Shown piece after piece: positions 38,205 through 47,634 of a stretch of DNA of 64,000 nucleotides. Origin of the DNA: Aquicella siphonis (GTDB taxonomy: Bacteria > Pseudomonadota > Gammaproteobacteria > DSM-16500); NCBI RefSeq assembly GCF_902459485.1, contig NZ_LR699119.1, positions 1,488,001 to 1,552,000 on the forward strand, written 5' to 3'. The position numbers and the translations under genes were made by a program. The notes below the pieces were generated by a model that was not told where the DNA came from, made no database searches, and saw nothing but the letters and a program-made list of their open reading frames with translations. Position 1 is the first letter of the stretch, and every line of letters begins with the position of its first letter.

Positions 38205-39068
38205 ATGAAATTACTCAGCCCGCAATTACAAGCCTTCATCGCGATTGCAAAACATAAAACCGTACATGCAGCAGCACACTCACTGCATCTTACCCAAACA
38301 GCCGTGACCCAGCGCATCAGATCCCTGGAAAAACGCCTGGAAACCACATTATATGTACGCACGCGCCGCGGCATGTCATTGACACAAGAAGGACTGGCTC
38401 TCTTACGCTATTGCAGCGAGGCACAGGAACTGGAAGGCGAGATCATTTCATCCATTACCAGCACGGGCGTGGAAAAAAACCTGTCCTTGTGCATCACTGG
38501 TCCCTACACCATCATGCATACCCGCATCATTCCCCAGTGCATGCGCGTGATGCGTGAATTCCCGCGATTACTGTTACAGTTTGATATCAACGACAACGAG
38601 AATCGGGCCGCCACTTTGCGCCGCGGTGAAAGCCAGTTGGCCGTGATCGAAAAAAGTCTGCTTTCGGATGAAATGGAATTCAAGGATTTGAAACCTGAGC
38701 ATTATCTTTTCGTCGTTTCTTCAAAATGGAAAAACCGCCGGCTGCGCGATGTGATCCAAACAGAGCGCATTATTGATTTTGATCCGCAGGATCAAATGAC
38801 ATTTAATTATTTGAAGCATTATTCTTTATTTGAAAATGCCAACAAAGACCGCTACTTCGCCAACCGCACTGACTGCCTCGCGATGATGATCGCAGACGGA
38901 ACAGGATATGGAGTACTGCCGGCGGAATTCGCCAAACCCTATCTGGCAAACAAACAATTAAGTGTTCTTAATCAGGGAAAAAGCTATCCTCATCAGCTTG
39001 TGCTGGCGTGGTTTCCGCGGCACCAACTGCCTCCTTATTTCTCCGCGCTTATCAACGCCTGTGAATAA
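38205..39068 (+). CDS. LysR-family transcriptional regulator
   Basis: 287 residues. The N-terminal winged helix-turn-helix (LQAFIAIAKHKTVHAAAHSL, TQTAVTQRIRSLEKRLETTL) is typical of LysR; the layout with AVTQRIRSLE resembles the ArgP group. A periplasmic-binding-like effector domain follows (about 90-285). The frame is open from a TTG at 38142; ATG 38205 fits the family start, GTG 38169 is the alternative. It has no obvious divergent target, so its regulon is not evident. Confidence 0.88.
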   Translation: MKLLSPQLQAFIAIAKHKTVHAAAHSLHLTQTAVTQRIRSLEKRLETTLYVRTRRGMSLTQEGLALLRYCSEAQELEGEIISSITSTGVEKNLSLCITGPYTIMHTRIIPQCMRVMREFPRLLLQFDINDNENRAATLRRGESQLAVIEKSLLSDEMEFKDLKPEHYLFVVSSKWKNRRLRDVIQTERIIDFDPQDQMTFNYLKHYSLFENANKDRYFANRTDCLAMMIADGTGYGVLPAEFAKPYLANKQLSVLNQGKSYPHQLVLAWFPRHQLPPYFSALINACE

Positions 39069-39119
39069 CCCGGCTTGCGCCTGCACCCGCCCTTCATTCT
39101 TAGTTCACGATACGGCACA

Positions 39120-39156
39120 GAAAAAACCCCTGCATACTGGCACTGGTACGCAGGGG
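39120..39156 (-). terminator. Rho-independent terminator of clpA
   Basis: An 11-position stem with one mismatch (39127-39137 with 39146-39156) around an 8-base loop. Read on the minus strand it ends in GGGG followed by six T (39126-39121). It lies 21 bases past the clpA stop. Confidence 0.88.
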
Positions 39157-39176
39157 CTGGAAGTCTGATGTTGATT

Positions 39177-41465
39177 CTAGTTGACCTTCACCATGGCAGT
39201 ATCCGATGTGTCTTCGATCAGGAACTTGATCTTTCCCTTTTCAATGGTGACTTTGACATGCCCGCCATTGCTGAGCTGGCCGAATAGCAATTCTTCCGCT
39301 AATGGCTTCTTGAGCTGCTCCTGGATCAGTCTGGCCATGGGACGCGCGCCCATTTTTTTGTCATAGCCGTTTTTCGCGAGCCAGGCACGCGCTTCCTCGT
39401 CCACTTCCAGGATGACATTCTTGCTTTCAAGCTGGCCTTCCAGTTCCGCGACAAATTTATTCACAACAGACAGGATAGTCTTGGTGTCCAGCGCCTTGAA
39501 TTGTATGACCGCATCCAGGCGATTACGAAATTCCGGCGAAAATACCCGGTTAACCGCGGACATGATATCACTGTCATTATCTTGCGGCGTGAAACCAATA
39601 TTGGATTTATCCATCACATCCGCGCCGGCATTCGATGTCATGATGAGTATGGTATGGCGAAAGTCCGTCTTGCGGCCATTCATGTCTGTCAATGTTCCAT
39701 GATCCATGATTTGCAGCAACAGATTATAAACGTCCGGATGTGCCTTCTCGATTTCATCCAGCAAAACGATAGAATGAGGTGTTTTATTGACGGCTTCCGT
39801 TAACAATCCGCCTTCATCATAACCCACATAGCCCGGAGGCGCGCCTATTAGCCGTGATACGGAATGACGCTCCATGTATTCGGACATGTCAAAGCGCAGC
39901 AACTCAACCCCGGTAATTTTTGCCAGTTGTTTGCAGACTTCTGTTTTACCCACCCCGGTCGGACCTATAAACAGGAAAGATCCAATCGGCTTGTTGGGAT
40001 CCCGCAGTCCGGAGCGCGCAAGCTTGACAGCCGCGCCCAGTGTTTCGATGGATTCATCCTGTCCATATATCATCATCTTGAGGTCGCGGGTTAAATTTTT
40101 AAGAACCTCGCGATCGGACGCGGACACATTGCGCTCAGGAACCCGCGCAATCTTGGCGACCATTTTTTCAATATCACCAACCTCAATGACTTTCTTGCGA
40201 TTCACTTCAGGAAGCAGATATTGATACGCCCCCACTTCATCGACCAGATCTATCGCCTTGTCAGGCAAATGACGATCGCTGATGTACCGGGCCGACAAGC
40301 GCGCCGCCGCTTCCAGCGACTCATCCGTGTACTTCACATTATGATGCGCCTCAAACCGCCCGCGTAATCCCTTCAGGATTTCAATGGATTGTTCAATGGT
40401 GGGTTCCTTAATGTCAATTTTCTGGAACCGCCGGTCTAGCGCATGGTCTTTTTCAAATATACTGCGGTATTCCTTGTATGTGGTTGAACCTATGCACGTC
40501 AATTCACCTGAAGCCAGTAAGGGCTTAATCAGGTTAGAGACATCCATCAATCCTCCCGAAGCAGCGCCGGCGCCAATAATGGTGTGAATTTCATCGATAA
40601 ACAAAATCGCGCCTTTTTGTTCTTTCAATTGATGCAGCACGCTCTTGAGACGTTTTTCAAAATCGCCGCGGTATTTGGTGCCCGCAAGCAGGCTGCCAAG
40701 ATCCAGTGAATAGATAATGCTGTCGAACAAGACCGCAGGCACCTGTTTTTCAACAATGAGCCGCGCCAACCCTTCCGCGATTGCCGTTTTACCCACGCCG
40801 GCCTCACCCACCAGCAGCGGGTTATTCTTGCGCCGGCGGCAGAGCACCTGGATAGTGCGCTCAATTTCTTCTTCACGCCCGATCAGGGGATCAATCAATC
40901 CCATTTTCGCGCGCGCATTCAAATTGGTCGTGTACAATTCCAGCGGACTGGTGCCATTTTCATCGCCCATACCTTCGGAATCTTCAGAATAATGATTAAA
41001 CGGATGCTCCTCACGTGTCTGTGGTGTCTTGGGCTTTGCAGTCCCGTGCGCGATATAATTGATGACATCCAGCCTGCTGATGTTTTCCTGACGGATGAAA
41101 TAAACGCTCTGGCTTTCCTGTTCGCTGAATATCGCCGCGAGAATATTCGCGCCTGACACTTCTGTTTTCCCCGACGATTGCACTTGAAAAACGGCGCGCT
41201 GGATAACACGTTGAAAACCCAGCGTCGGCTGCGTGTCCCTGTCGTGTATATTGAGAGGAATAACAGGTGTTGTCCGGTCAATGAACTCGGTCAAATTACT
41301 GCGCAGGCGATTGATATTGGCACCGCAGGCTTTCAACACTTCCTGGGCAGAAGAATTATCGAGAAGCGCCAGAAGCAAATGTTCAACGGTGACAAATTCA
41401 TGTCTTTTGTTGCGCGCTTCTTTAAACGCCGTATTGAGCGTGTACTCCAGTTCTTTGTCCAACAT
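39177..41465 (-). CDS. clpA: ATP-dependent Clp protease ATPase subunit ClpA
   Basis: 762-residue AAA+ unfoldase that feeds ClpP. The N domain (LEYTLNTAFKEARNKRHEF) is followed by two ATPase modules, Walker A GEAGVGKTAIAEG and GPTGVGKTEVCKQ, each with DEIH or DEIE Walker B. The ClpP-docking IGF loop is present (NIGFTPQ). It lacks the middle coiled coil of ClpB. clpS lies 33 bases upstream. An AGGAGG-like site precedes the ATG. Confidence 0.97.
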   Translation of the reverse strand: MLDKELEYTLNTAFKEARNKRHEFVTVEHLLLALLDNSSAQEVLKACGANINRLRSNLTEFIDRTTPVIPLNIHDRDTQPTLGFQRVIQRAVFQVQSSGKTEVSGANILAAIFSEQESQSVYFIRQENISRLDVINYIAHGTAKPKTPQTREEHPFNHYSEDSEGMGDENGTSPLELYTTNLNARAKMGLIDPLIGREEEIERTIQVLCRRRKNNPLLVGEAGVGKTAIAEGLARLIVEKQVPAVLFDSIIYSLDLGSLLAGTKYRGDFEKRLKSVLHQLKEQKGAILFIDEIHTIIGAGAASGGLMDVSNLIKPLLASGELTCIGSTTYKEYRSIFEKDHALDRRFQKIDIKEPTIEQSIEILKGLRGRFEAHHNVKYTDESLEAAARLSARYISDRHLPDKAIDLVDEVGAYQYLLPEVNRKKVIEVGDIEKMVAKIARVPERNVSASDREVLKNLTRDLKMMIYGQDESIETLGAAVKLARSGLRDPNKPIGSFLFIGPTGVGKTEVCKQLAKITGVELLRFDMSEYMERHSVSRLIGAPPGYVGYDEGGLLTEAVNKTPHSIVLLDEIEKAHPDVYNLLLQIMDHGTLTDMNGRKTDFRHTILIMTSNAGADVMDKSNIGFTPQDNDSDIMSAVNRVFSPEFRNRLDAVIQFKALDTKTILSVVNKFVAELEGQLESKNVILEVDEEARAWLAKNGYDKKMGARPMARLIQEQLKKPLAEELLFGQLSNGGHVKVTIEKGKIKFLIEDTSDTAMVKVN

Positions 41466-41498
41466 GCGACACCTCCTCCTCGTTTCATCTCGTTATTG

Positions 41499-41810
41499 TT
41501 ATGCAACCTCCATGCTGCAATGTAATGGATGCTCATGTGTGTGAGCATACTCGATGACTTGAACTATTTTGGACTCCGCATAATCCTTGCTGAAAATTCC
41601 GCAAGCCGCCTTTCCATTTGTATGAGCTTCCAGCATTGTCTGCGCCGCCTGCTGTCTGTCCATAAAAAAGAACTTTTCCAAAATACCGACGACAAATTCC
41701 ATCGGTGTAAAGTCATCATTGTGTACTACAACCGCATATAAAGGAGGTTCACCTGTTTCAGTCAAAGCCTCCAGGTTGGTTGTATATTCTTTATTTACCT
41801 CATTTTTCAT
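41499..41810 (-). CDS. clpS: ClpA adaptor protein ClpS
   Basis: 103-residue N-recognin that delivers N-degron substrates to ClpAP. The core YAVVVHNDDFTPMEFVVGIL with the N-end-pocket Asn-Asp-Asp and the later THEHPLHCSME are diagnostic. It is the first gene of the clpS-clpA pair. Confidence 0.96.
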   Translation of the reverse strand: MKNEVNKEYTTNLEALTETGEPPLYAVVVHNDDFTPMEFVVGILEKFFFMDRQQAAQTMLEAHTNGKAACGIFSKDYAESKIVQVIEYAHTHEHPLHCSMEVA

Positions 41811-42149
41811 GCTTCTTACCCTTTTTATAGACCATGAGATTTAGATTTTCCTTAAATGGAAAATATATTTATTAAAATGATAAATTCCGGAAATATGCAT
41901 CTATAATATTAAAGATACCCTTCTCCAAACGATGCGCAAATTATATACCAAGCCCAGCTGTTGGACAATAATTATACAAGCAAAAAATGCTCTTGAAAAT
42001 AATCTGGTGTATTAATCGCTATTGGCTCAAGAAATAGATACCACAAGAAATTCGATTACGATAAGCAGGAAAAATTATAAGAAATTACAAGACGTTGGCG
42101 CTAGGCCAGCCTGTTTTTTCCACGCTGACCCAACTCCGTGCGGAAATGG
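41811..42149 (-). other. Intergenic region upstream of clpS
   Basis: About 340 AT-rich bases between the end of icd and the start of clpS, both on the minus strand. Apart from the clpS promoter at 41940-41968 and about 120 bases of leader, nothing recognisable was found. A plus-strand frame at 42022-42252 runs into icd and has no protein-like features. Confidence 0.4.
41940..41968 (-). promoter_or_regulatory. Sigma-70 promoter for clpS-clpA
   Basis: On the minus strand TTGTCC (41968-41963) and TATAAT (41945-41940) are separated by exactly 17 bases, a near-consensus housekeeping promoter. The implied leader before clpS is about 120 bases. Confidence 0.72.
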
Positions 42150-43427
42150 CTATGTCACATACTCCTGGTTTAGCATGTGCTTGATCATTGCTTCGCCAAA
42201 ACCCGATGAACTCACTTCTTTGGCATCGCCCATCAGACGTGCGAAGTCATAAGTGACTGTTTTTGCAGCAATTGCTCCTTCCATCCCGCTGATAATCAGG
42301 TCTGCAGCCTCATTCCACCCCAAATGCCGCAGCATCATTTCCGCTGACAGAATCAATGAGCCCGGGTTGACCTTGTTCTGACCGGCATATTTTGGAGCTG
42401 TGCCATGCGTGGCTTCGAACATGGCAACGCTATCGCTCATATTGGCGCCGGGCGCGATGCCGATTCCGCCTACTTGCGCGGCCAAGGCATCGGAAATATA
42501 GTCGCCGTTGAGATTGAGAGTGGCTATCACACTGTAATCCGCTGGACGCAGCAGGATTTGCTGCAGAAATGCATCAGCGATGACGTCCTTGATGATGATA
42601 TCCTTGCCCGTAACAGGATTTTTCAATACCTGCCAAGGCCCGCCGTCTAGCGGCTGCGCGCCGAATTCATTGCGCGCAACTTCATAACCCCAGTCACGAA
42701 ACGCGCCTTCCGTGAATTTCATGATATTCCCCTTGTGAACCAGCGTGACTGAATCTCGCTGATGATCAATCGCATATTGTATCGCGCGCCTGACCAGACG
42801 GGACGTTCCTGCTTTGGATACCGGCTTGATGCCTATGCCGCAATTTTCAGGGAAACGGATCTTTTTGACTTTCATTTCATTCTGCAGAAACTGAATAACC
42901 CGGTTCGCTTCCGGGCTGCCTCCGGACCATTCAATCCCGGCATAAATATCTTCAGAATTCTCACGGAATATCACCATGTTTGTATTCCAGGGTTCTTTTA
43001 CCGGGCTTGGCACCCCTTTGAAGTAGCGCACCGGGCGCAGGCATACATACAAATCCAGATCCTGGCGCAAGGTCACATTCAATGAACGGATACCGCCGCC
43101 CACCGGCGTTGTCAGCGGGCCTTTGATGGAAACAACATATTCCCGGACGATATCAATGGTTTCCTGTGGAAGCCAGGCGTCTTTACCATAGATTTTGGTT
43201 GCCTTTTCACCTGCATAGATTTCCATCCAGTGGATTTGTCTTTTTCCCCCGTAGGCTTTCTTTACTGCCTCATTCACCACCGACTTCATCACAGGAGTAA
43301 TATCCACCCCTATTCCATCGCCCTCTATGAATGGAATAATGGGATTTTCCGGGACATTCAAGCTATGGTTCTGATTGACAGTGATTTTTTGTCCTGCAGA
43401 CGGGACGGTGACGTGTTGATAAGACAT
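42150..43427 (-). CDS. icd: NADP-dependent isocitrate dehydrogenase
   Basis: 425 residues; TCA-cycle enzyme making 2-oxoglutarate. [15 protein letters not shown] opens the nucleotide fold, [20 protein letters not shown] carries the substrate-binding serine that is the AceK phosphorylation site in E. coli, and [17 protein letters not shown] binds the metal. It is the bacterial homodimeric type. The adjacent clpA-clpS pair near icd is also seen in enteric bacteria. Confidence 0.97.
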   Translation of the reverse strand: MSYQHVTVPSAGQKITVNQNHSLNVPENPIIPFIEGDGIGVDITPVMKSVVNEAVKKAYGGKRQIHWMEIYAGEKATKIYGKDAWLPQETIDIVREYVVSIKGPLTTPVGGGIRSLNVTLRQDLDLYVCLRPVRYFKGVPSPVKEPWNTNMVIFRENSEDIYAGIEWSGGSPEANRVIQFLQNEMKVKKIRFPENCGIGIKPVSKAGTSRLVRRAIQYAIDHQRDSVTLVHKGNIMKFTEGAFRDWGYEVARNEFGAQPLDGGPWQVLKNPVTGKDIIIKDVIADAFLQQILLRPADYSVIATLNLNGDYISDALAAQVGGIGIAPGANMSDSVAMFEATHGTAPKYAGQNKVNPGSLILSAEMMLRHLGWNEAADLIISGMEGAIAAKTVTYDFARLMGDAKEVSSSGFGEAMIKHMLNQEYVT

Positions 43428-43597
43428 GGCCTAAATCCTTTTCTTATGAAAAATTAGGCCCATATTAGCAAGCACGGTGCAGGCAAACAACAGAAAATAA
43501 ACGAGGCGGGATCACGTCATCGTGTCAGTTTTCACATCCTGCAGTTTACCGGCGTAAATGTTTGCCAATCCTCTGCCCGGGTTTCTGGTATAACCCG

Positions 43598-45970
43598 TTA
43601 AATCCACGACGGCCCGCCTGAACCATTCCGGCCGCACGAACCGCCGCCGCTTCTCTCGTCTTTATGCGGCTGCGCCATAATCGACAACATGTTGAGATAG
43701 GATTTTGCATCATGAATCACTTTCTCTTCCCCTCTGCCCTGAGCGGAAGAAAGCGCTGACTGGCGTGAGGCCGTATGGTCGCTGGTATTGCTGAATATGG
43801 AATTGACACGGACAAGATGCCGCATGGGAACATCCCGGGTTTGATCAGGCTGGGACGTGGAGCCGCGTGCTTTCTTCGGTTTTTCAGCAGCGAATAACAC
43901 ATCCAGGCACAGTGAGGGAGCGACTTTTGGCTTATCTCTGGACTCAAAATAATGCAATAATTCTTCCAGCCTGTATGCCATGACGAACAGCTCGACTCCG
44001 TCAGCCTGCAATATCTTCCCTAGACTCTTCAGGCTTTTTGGCAAAGGATGTTTGGAGGAAACAAATTCACGATACAGCTCGACAAACATCGTTTTGTTTT
44101 TGGATTTTTTATGCTCCAGGAACAGCAGCGCACCAATGATATAAAGCTGACGATCCGTTTCATCATGCAAATCCATCATGCTGATGCCGCGCTGCGTGTA
44201 TCCGCATGACTCGTACATGAAAATGGGATAATGATCAAACCTGAGCGCCTTGAGTTCTTCCGGTATGGAATTGGAAGTCAGCATCGGATTGATTTTTTGA
44301 ATGAAGGATGCATACCTCAGGCTTTTCTCCTTGCAGTAAATCACTTTCCGCCTGTCAAAAATTCCCAGCTTTATTTCCAGGTCTTTTTTCTCTTCCTTCA
44401 GGATCCTTTGATATTCCACCAGCGTGGTCAACGCCTGAATATTTTCAAAATGCACATCATGCAGCGGCGTTTTGTCAGTCAGCTCGGGTAAGTCAATGAA
44501 TTCATGGTCCAGCGACTCTATCCTTGATTCCAATTCTTCTATCTGGCTTATCACATGCTTCAACTTGCCAATCATTTGCTTTTCGATGTGTTCATTCCAG
44601 TCTCTGCGCTCCGCCGGAAGCGGACTGATGTTAATATGGAAATCAGGTGTCTTCAAAGTGAATTGATAATCAGGGAAACGTTTGACCAGGCGCCGGTAGC
44701 GAAAATAGGATTCGATATAAGAGATATATTCATCCAACTGCGTTTGCGTAGGAGTATGATGATCCGGCGTCTGGCGCTCATCATCAGCGATGCGTTCGGC
44801 GCTGCTGCCGGGAAGCTGCGAGCGCATGCTTTCATATACGGCCAAGACGTCATCAAGTTCCTCCAGTGACAAGGAATCCAGCCAGGGCCGTATTCCAGTG
44901 TGTGCTAATACCTCATAAGCCGAATTAAAATAATTTTCGACAAAATTCTGCGTTTCCCGTTCAGCGGAAGAAATCAGACTGATCTTGCCGTTCTGATTCA
45001 CGGAAAAATCAAGAACCCCGATATTGTTATCCGGCAGGGCGATCGTCATGCGCGCCTCACGAATTTCATCGATATCAGTATTTTGTGACAACGCATTATA
45101 TAAGGCTGCCATGACTTCGCTGGCGGATTTCAGGTCCACTTCCTTGAAAATTCCCCATAACACTTGATCGATTTCATCCTGTGAATCCACCTTGATCGCC
45201 AGCACGCCGGGATTGACGCCTTTCTCCGTGAATCCGTATCCGCGCGGAAGAAACCGTTTATCATCAAAAAGTTTTGTGGGTAACACCCGGATCAGACCGC
45301 CGTCACTATACCACTCGCCCTGCCACAACACAGGTTCGAAAACAAAGGGAAAAGAAGCGGATATGCGCACCGCCAAGGCTAACGGCATGTTCGGCGTGGT
45401 CTCATGGCTGAAATAAACACATTCCGGAAGCGCGAGGGAAAGATTCGTCCCGGTGATATACAGGTATTTGAATTTGCTCGCGGGGCCGCGGCCGTTTCCC
45501 CCGGCAAGCTTCGCAAGATCGGCGAATGTCGCGTCTTTTTTTCCCAGTTTTTTTTCGACTATGGATTCCAGCCATCTTAAAAATTCGTTACCCGATGAGA
45601 GTGAGTAATTCGTGCTGCTCAGGATGGAAAGCGCCAGTCTTCCTTTGGCGTATAATCCGGAAGAAGAGAACCATGAATGCGAACCTTCGAGAAACCGCTC
45701 CATGTTCAGTCCCAGCATGATGGCTTCCGCATCTTCGGGATCATACCCCAAGGCAATGGCCAATGCGCAAATTGCACCGCCGGAACTGCCGGCAACATGC
45801 TGTACTTGATGCATGAGTCCGCAGCGGTATAAGACTTTGTAAAACCCCGGGTAAGCTGCGCAGCGGCTGCCGCCTCCTTCCAGCGCGAGACAGTTAATGG
45901 GGGGAAGAGGAGTTTGAACGATAATTTGTCCCGTCTGACGATTGATAACTGCGTTAGTTCGGCTAAGCAT
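43598..45970 (-). CDS. Patatin-like phospholipase, candidate secreted effector
   Basis: 790 residues, no signal peptide. The N-terminal 310 residues form a patatin domain: oxyanion loop LEGGGSRCAAYPG (about 30-42), nucleophile Ser63 in GSSGG, and catalytic Asp223 in YSDGGLI. The remaining 480 residues are mostly helical with a coiled-coil-like stretch (about 475-560) and no recognised domain, ending in a Gly/Ser-rich tail. Size and layout recall the VipD-type patatins of Legionella. The frame is open from a TTG at 46021; the ATG at 45970 with a GGGA site is preferred. The host-membrane role is inferred. Confidence 0.85.
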   Translation of the reverse strand: MLSRTNAVINRQTGQIIVQTPLPPINCLALEGGGSRCAAYPGFYKVLYRCGLMHQVQHVAGSSGGAICALAIALGYDPEDAEAIMLGLNMERFLEGSHSWFSSSGLYAKGRLALSILSSTNYSLSSGNEFLRWLESIVEKKLGKKDATFADLAKLAGGNGRGPASKFKYLYITGTNLSLALPECVYFSHETTPNMPLALAVRISASFPFVFEPVLWQGEWYSDGGLIRVLPTKLFDDKRFLPRGYGFTEKGVNPGVLAIKVDSQDEIDQVLWGIFKEVDLKSASEVMAALYNALSQNTDIDEIREARMTIALPDNNIGVLDFSVNQNGKISLISSAERETQNFVENYFNSAYEVLAHTGIRPWLDSLSLEELDDVLAVYESMRSQLPGSSAERIADDERQTPDHHTPTQTQLDEYISYIESYFRYRRLVKRFPDYQFTLKTPDFHINISPLPAERRDWNEHIEKQMIGKLKHVISQIEELESRIESLDHEFIDLPELTDKTPLHDVHFENIQALTTLVEYQRILKEEKKDLEIKLGIFDRRKVIYCKEKSLRYASFIQKINPMLTSNSIPEELKALRFDHYPIFMYESCGYTQRGISMMDLHDETDRQLYIIGALLFLEHKKSKNKTMFVELYREFVSSKHPLPKSLKSLGKILQADGVELFVMAYRLEELLHYFESRDKPKVAPSLCLDVLFAAEKPKKARGSTSQPDQTRDVPMRHLVRVNSIFSNTSDHTASRQSALSSAQGRGEEKVIHDAKSYLNMLSIMAQPHKDERSGGGSCGRNGSGGPSWI

Positions 45971-46368
45971 GTTCGTCCCTTTTTTATTATCGTGATTCCA
46001 TACCCTAGTAGAGTACCGCAATCTTACCCAAGTTCAAATCTCTGCCCTTGCCGCCGTGCTTGGTCCGTCCCGCCGTAAACCTGTTTCGTGTCCCAGGGAC
46101 AAGCCGATTTATTGATCTGCCAGCAGCGCTGATAAGGAAGATGAAACACAGCTCAAGGTGCCGGGAATATGGCCGCCACCCGCCATCTTGATGTTTTTTT
46201 TATTTATTTCAATAACATAATATATTTTATTCCTTTCCTGGCTAATAAAGCACAGGAAAGGAATCAGGAAGACCCTATACCATCTATTGCAACAACACAT
46301 GGTATTCAACCTTGCCGACTTCAGGTAAACTCCCTGCAAAGAAAACAGTTATCCATAACAGGCAAAAC
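45971..46368. other. Divergent region patatin gene / mnmA with a 12-base palindrome
   Basis: About 400 bases between divergent genes, holding both promoters. A perfect inverted repeat ATTCCTTTCCTG (46229-46240) and its complement (46253-46264) with a 12-base spacer is the only strong feature. No T tract follows in either direction, so it could be an operator or RNA hairpin. A purine/pyrimidine-rich AT block (46190-46230) precedes it. Confidence 0.5.
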
Positions 46369-47487
46369 GTGAATTATTCCGATATCCCTTCTTCCCGCAT
46401 TATCGTAGGCATGTCCGGAGGCGTTGATTCGTCAGTCGCAGCCTATTTGCTTAAAAATGCAGGACACCTGGTTGAAGGAGTATTCATGAAAAACTGGGAA
46501 GGAGATGACACAGAAACTTATTGCCCGGCCGCGACCGACATTGAAGACGCACAAGCTGTCTGCGATTTACTGGGCATTCATCTGGACATTGTTAATTTCG
46601 CCGACCAGTACTGGGAACGCGTGTTCGCGCATTTCCTTGCGGAATACCGCGCCGGCCGCACGCCCAATCCGGATATTCTCTGCAACAGGGAAATCAAATT
46701 CCGGGCTTTTCTTGACTATGCGCGAAATCGGGGCGCGGACTATATCGCGACCGGCCATTATGCGCGCGCGCTGAAAGATTCTTCGGGCATGCACCTGCTT
46801 AAAGGCAAGGATACGCAGAAAGACCAGAGTTATTTTTTACACGCACTTGATGAATCCCAGTTGGCACAAAGCCTGTTCCCGATAGGAAACTTGTCCAAAC
46901 ACCAAGTCCGCGACCTTGCACGACAATTAGGCTTGAAAAACTATAATAAAAAAGACAGTACCGGTATTTGTTTCATAGGCGAGCGCAAGTTCAAAACTTT
47001 TCTGAGCGAGTATTTGCCTGCCCGTCCCGGCAAGATCACAACGCCCGATGGTGAGGAATTGGGACGTCACGACGGTCTGATGTTTTACACCATAGGCCAA
47101 CGTCAGGGATTACTCATCGGCGGCAAAAAAGGAAAAACGGAAGCACCCTGGTATGTGGCGGAAAAAGACATACAGGGTAACAGACTGATTGTAGTGCAAG
47201 GTGAAAATCATCCCGCGCTGTTCAAACAGGCTCTCATCACGCGCTCCATTCACTGGATTAACCAGACAATGCCGTCATTTCCATTGCGGACAACCGCCAA
47301 AACCCGCTATCGCCAGCAAGACCAGGCTTGCGTGATCCATTGCATGCATGGGCATTCGCAAGAAAAAACAGATGGCGCCTGTTTCCGCATCGAATTTGAG
47401 CAGCCACAGCGCGCCGTGACGCCTGGTCAATCCATTGTTTTTTATGACGATGATATTTGTCTCGGCGGTGGTATTATTGAAGAATAG
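46369..47487 (+). CDS. mnmA: tRNA-specific 2-thiouridylase MnmA
   Basis: Adds sulfur to U34 of Lys, Glu and Gln tRNAs. The PP-loop [17 protein letters not shown], the sulfur-handling cysteines in [13 protein letters not shown] and [11 protein letters not shown], and the C-terminal beta barrel are present. A GTG at 46369 gives 372 residues (E. coli 368) with an AGG site upstream; a TTG at 46312 is less likely. Confidence 0.95.
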   Translation: MNYSDIPSSRIIVGMSGGVDSSVAAYLLKNAGHLVEGVFMKNWEGDDTETYCPAATDIEDAQAVCDLLGIHLDIVNFADQYWERVFAHFLAEYRAGRTPNPDILCNREIKFRAFLDYARNRGADYIATGHYARALKDSSGMHLLKGKDTQKDQSYFLHALDESQLAQSLFPIGNLSKHQVRDLARQLGLKNYNKKDSTGICFIGERKFKTFLSEYLPARPGKITTPDGEELGRHDGLMFYTIGQRQGLLIGGKKGKTEAPWYVAEKDIQGNRLIVVQGENHPALFKQALITRSIHWINQTMPSFPLRTTAKTRYRQQDQACVIHCMHGHSQEKTDGACFRIEFEQPQRAVTPGQSIVFYDDDICLGGGIIEE

Positions 47488-47603
47488 AGCTTGTTTAAAT
47501 TAGCATTCAGCGAAGTTGTGTCCAAAATGTGTTTGTAATCAGGCCCGGCGGGCGCGGTTCGAGCAGCGCAGCATTAATTCAAGCACATTTTTGAAACAGC
47601 TTC
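47488..47603. repeat. Imperfect long inverted repeat between mnmA and purB
   Basis: Outer arms AGCTTGTTT (47488-47496) and GAAACAGCT (about 47593-47601), plus inner arms CAAAATGTGTTTG (47523-47535) and CAAGCACATTTTTG (47580-47593), pair with a few mismatches around a GC-rich centre. It begins one base after the mnmA stop. The shape suggests a small non-autonomous dispersed element or a complex terminator. Confidence 0.5.
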
Positions 47604-47634
47604 TAACATGACAGGTAATTTTCAGGAGTGACCT

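Noticed and set aside
42022-42252. 76-residue plus-strand frame upstream of icd's end
   Set aside because: Half of it is antisense to icd, and the rest is low-complexity AT-rich sequence; no start signal.
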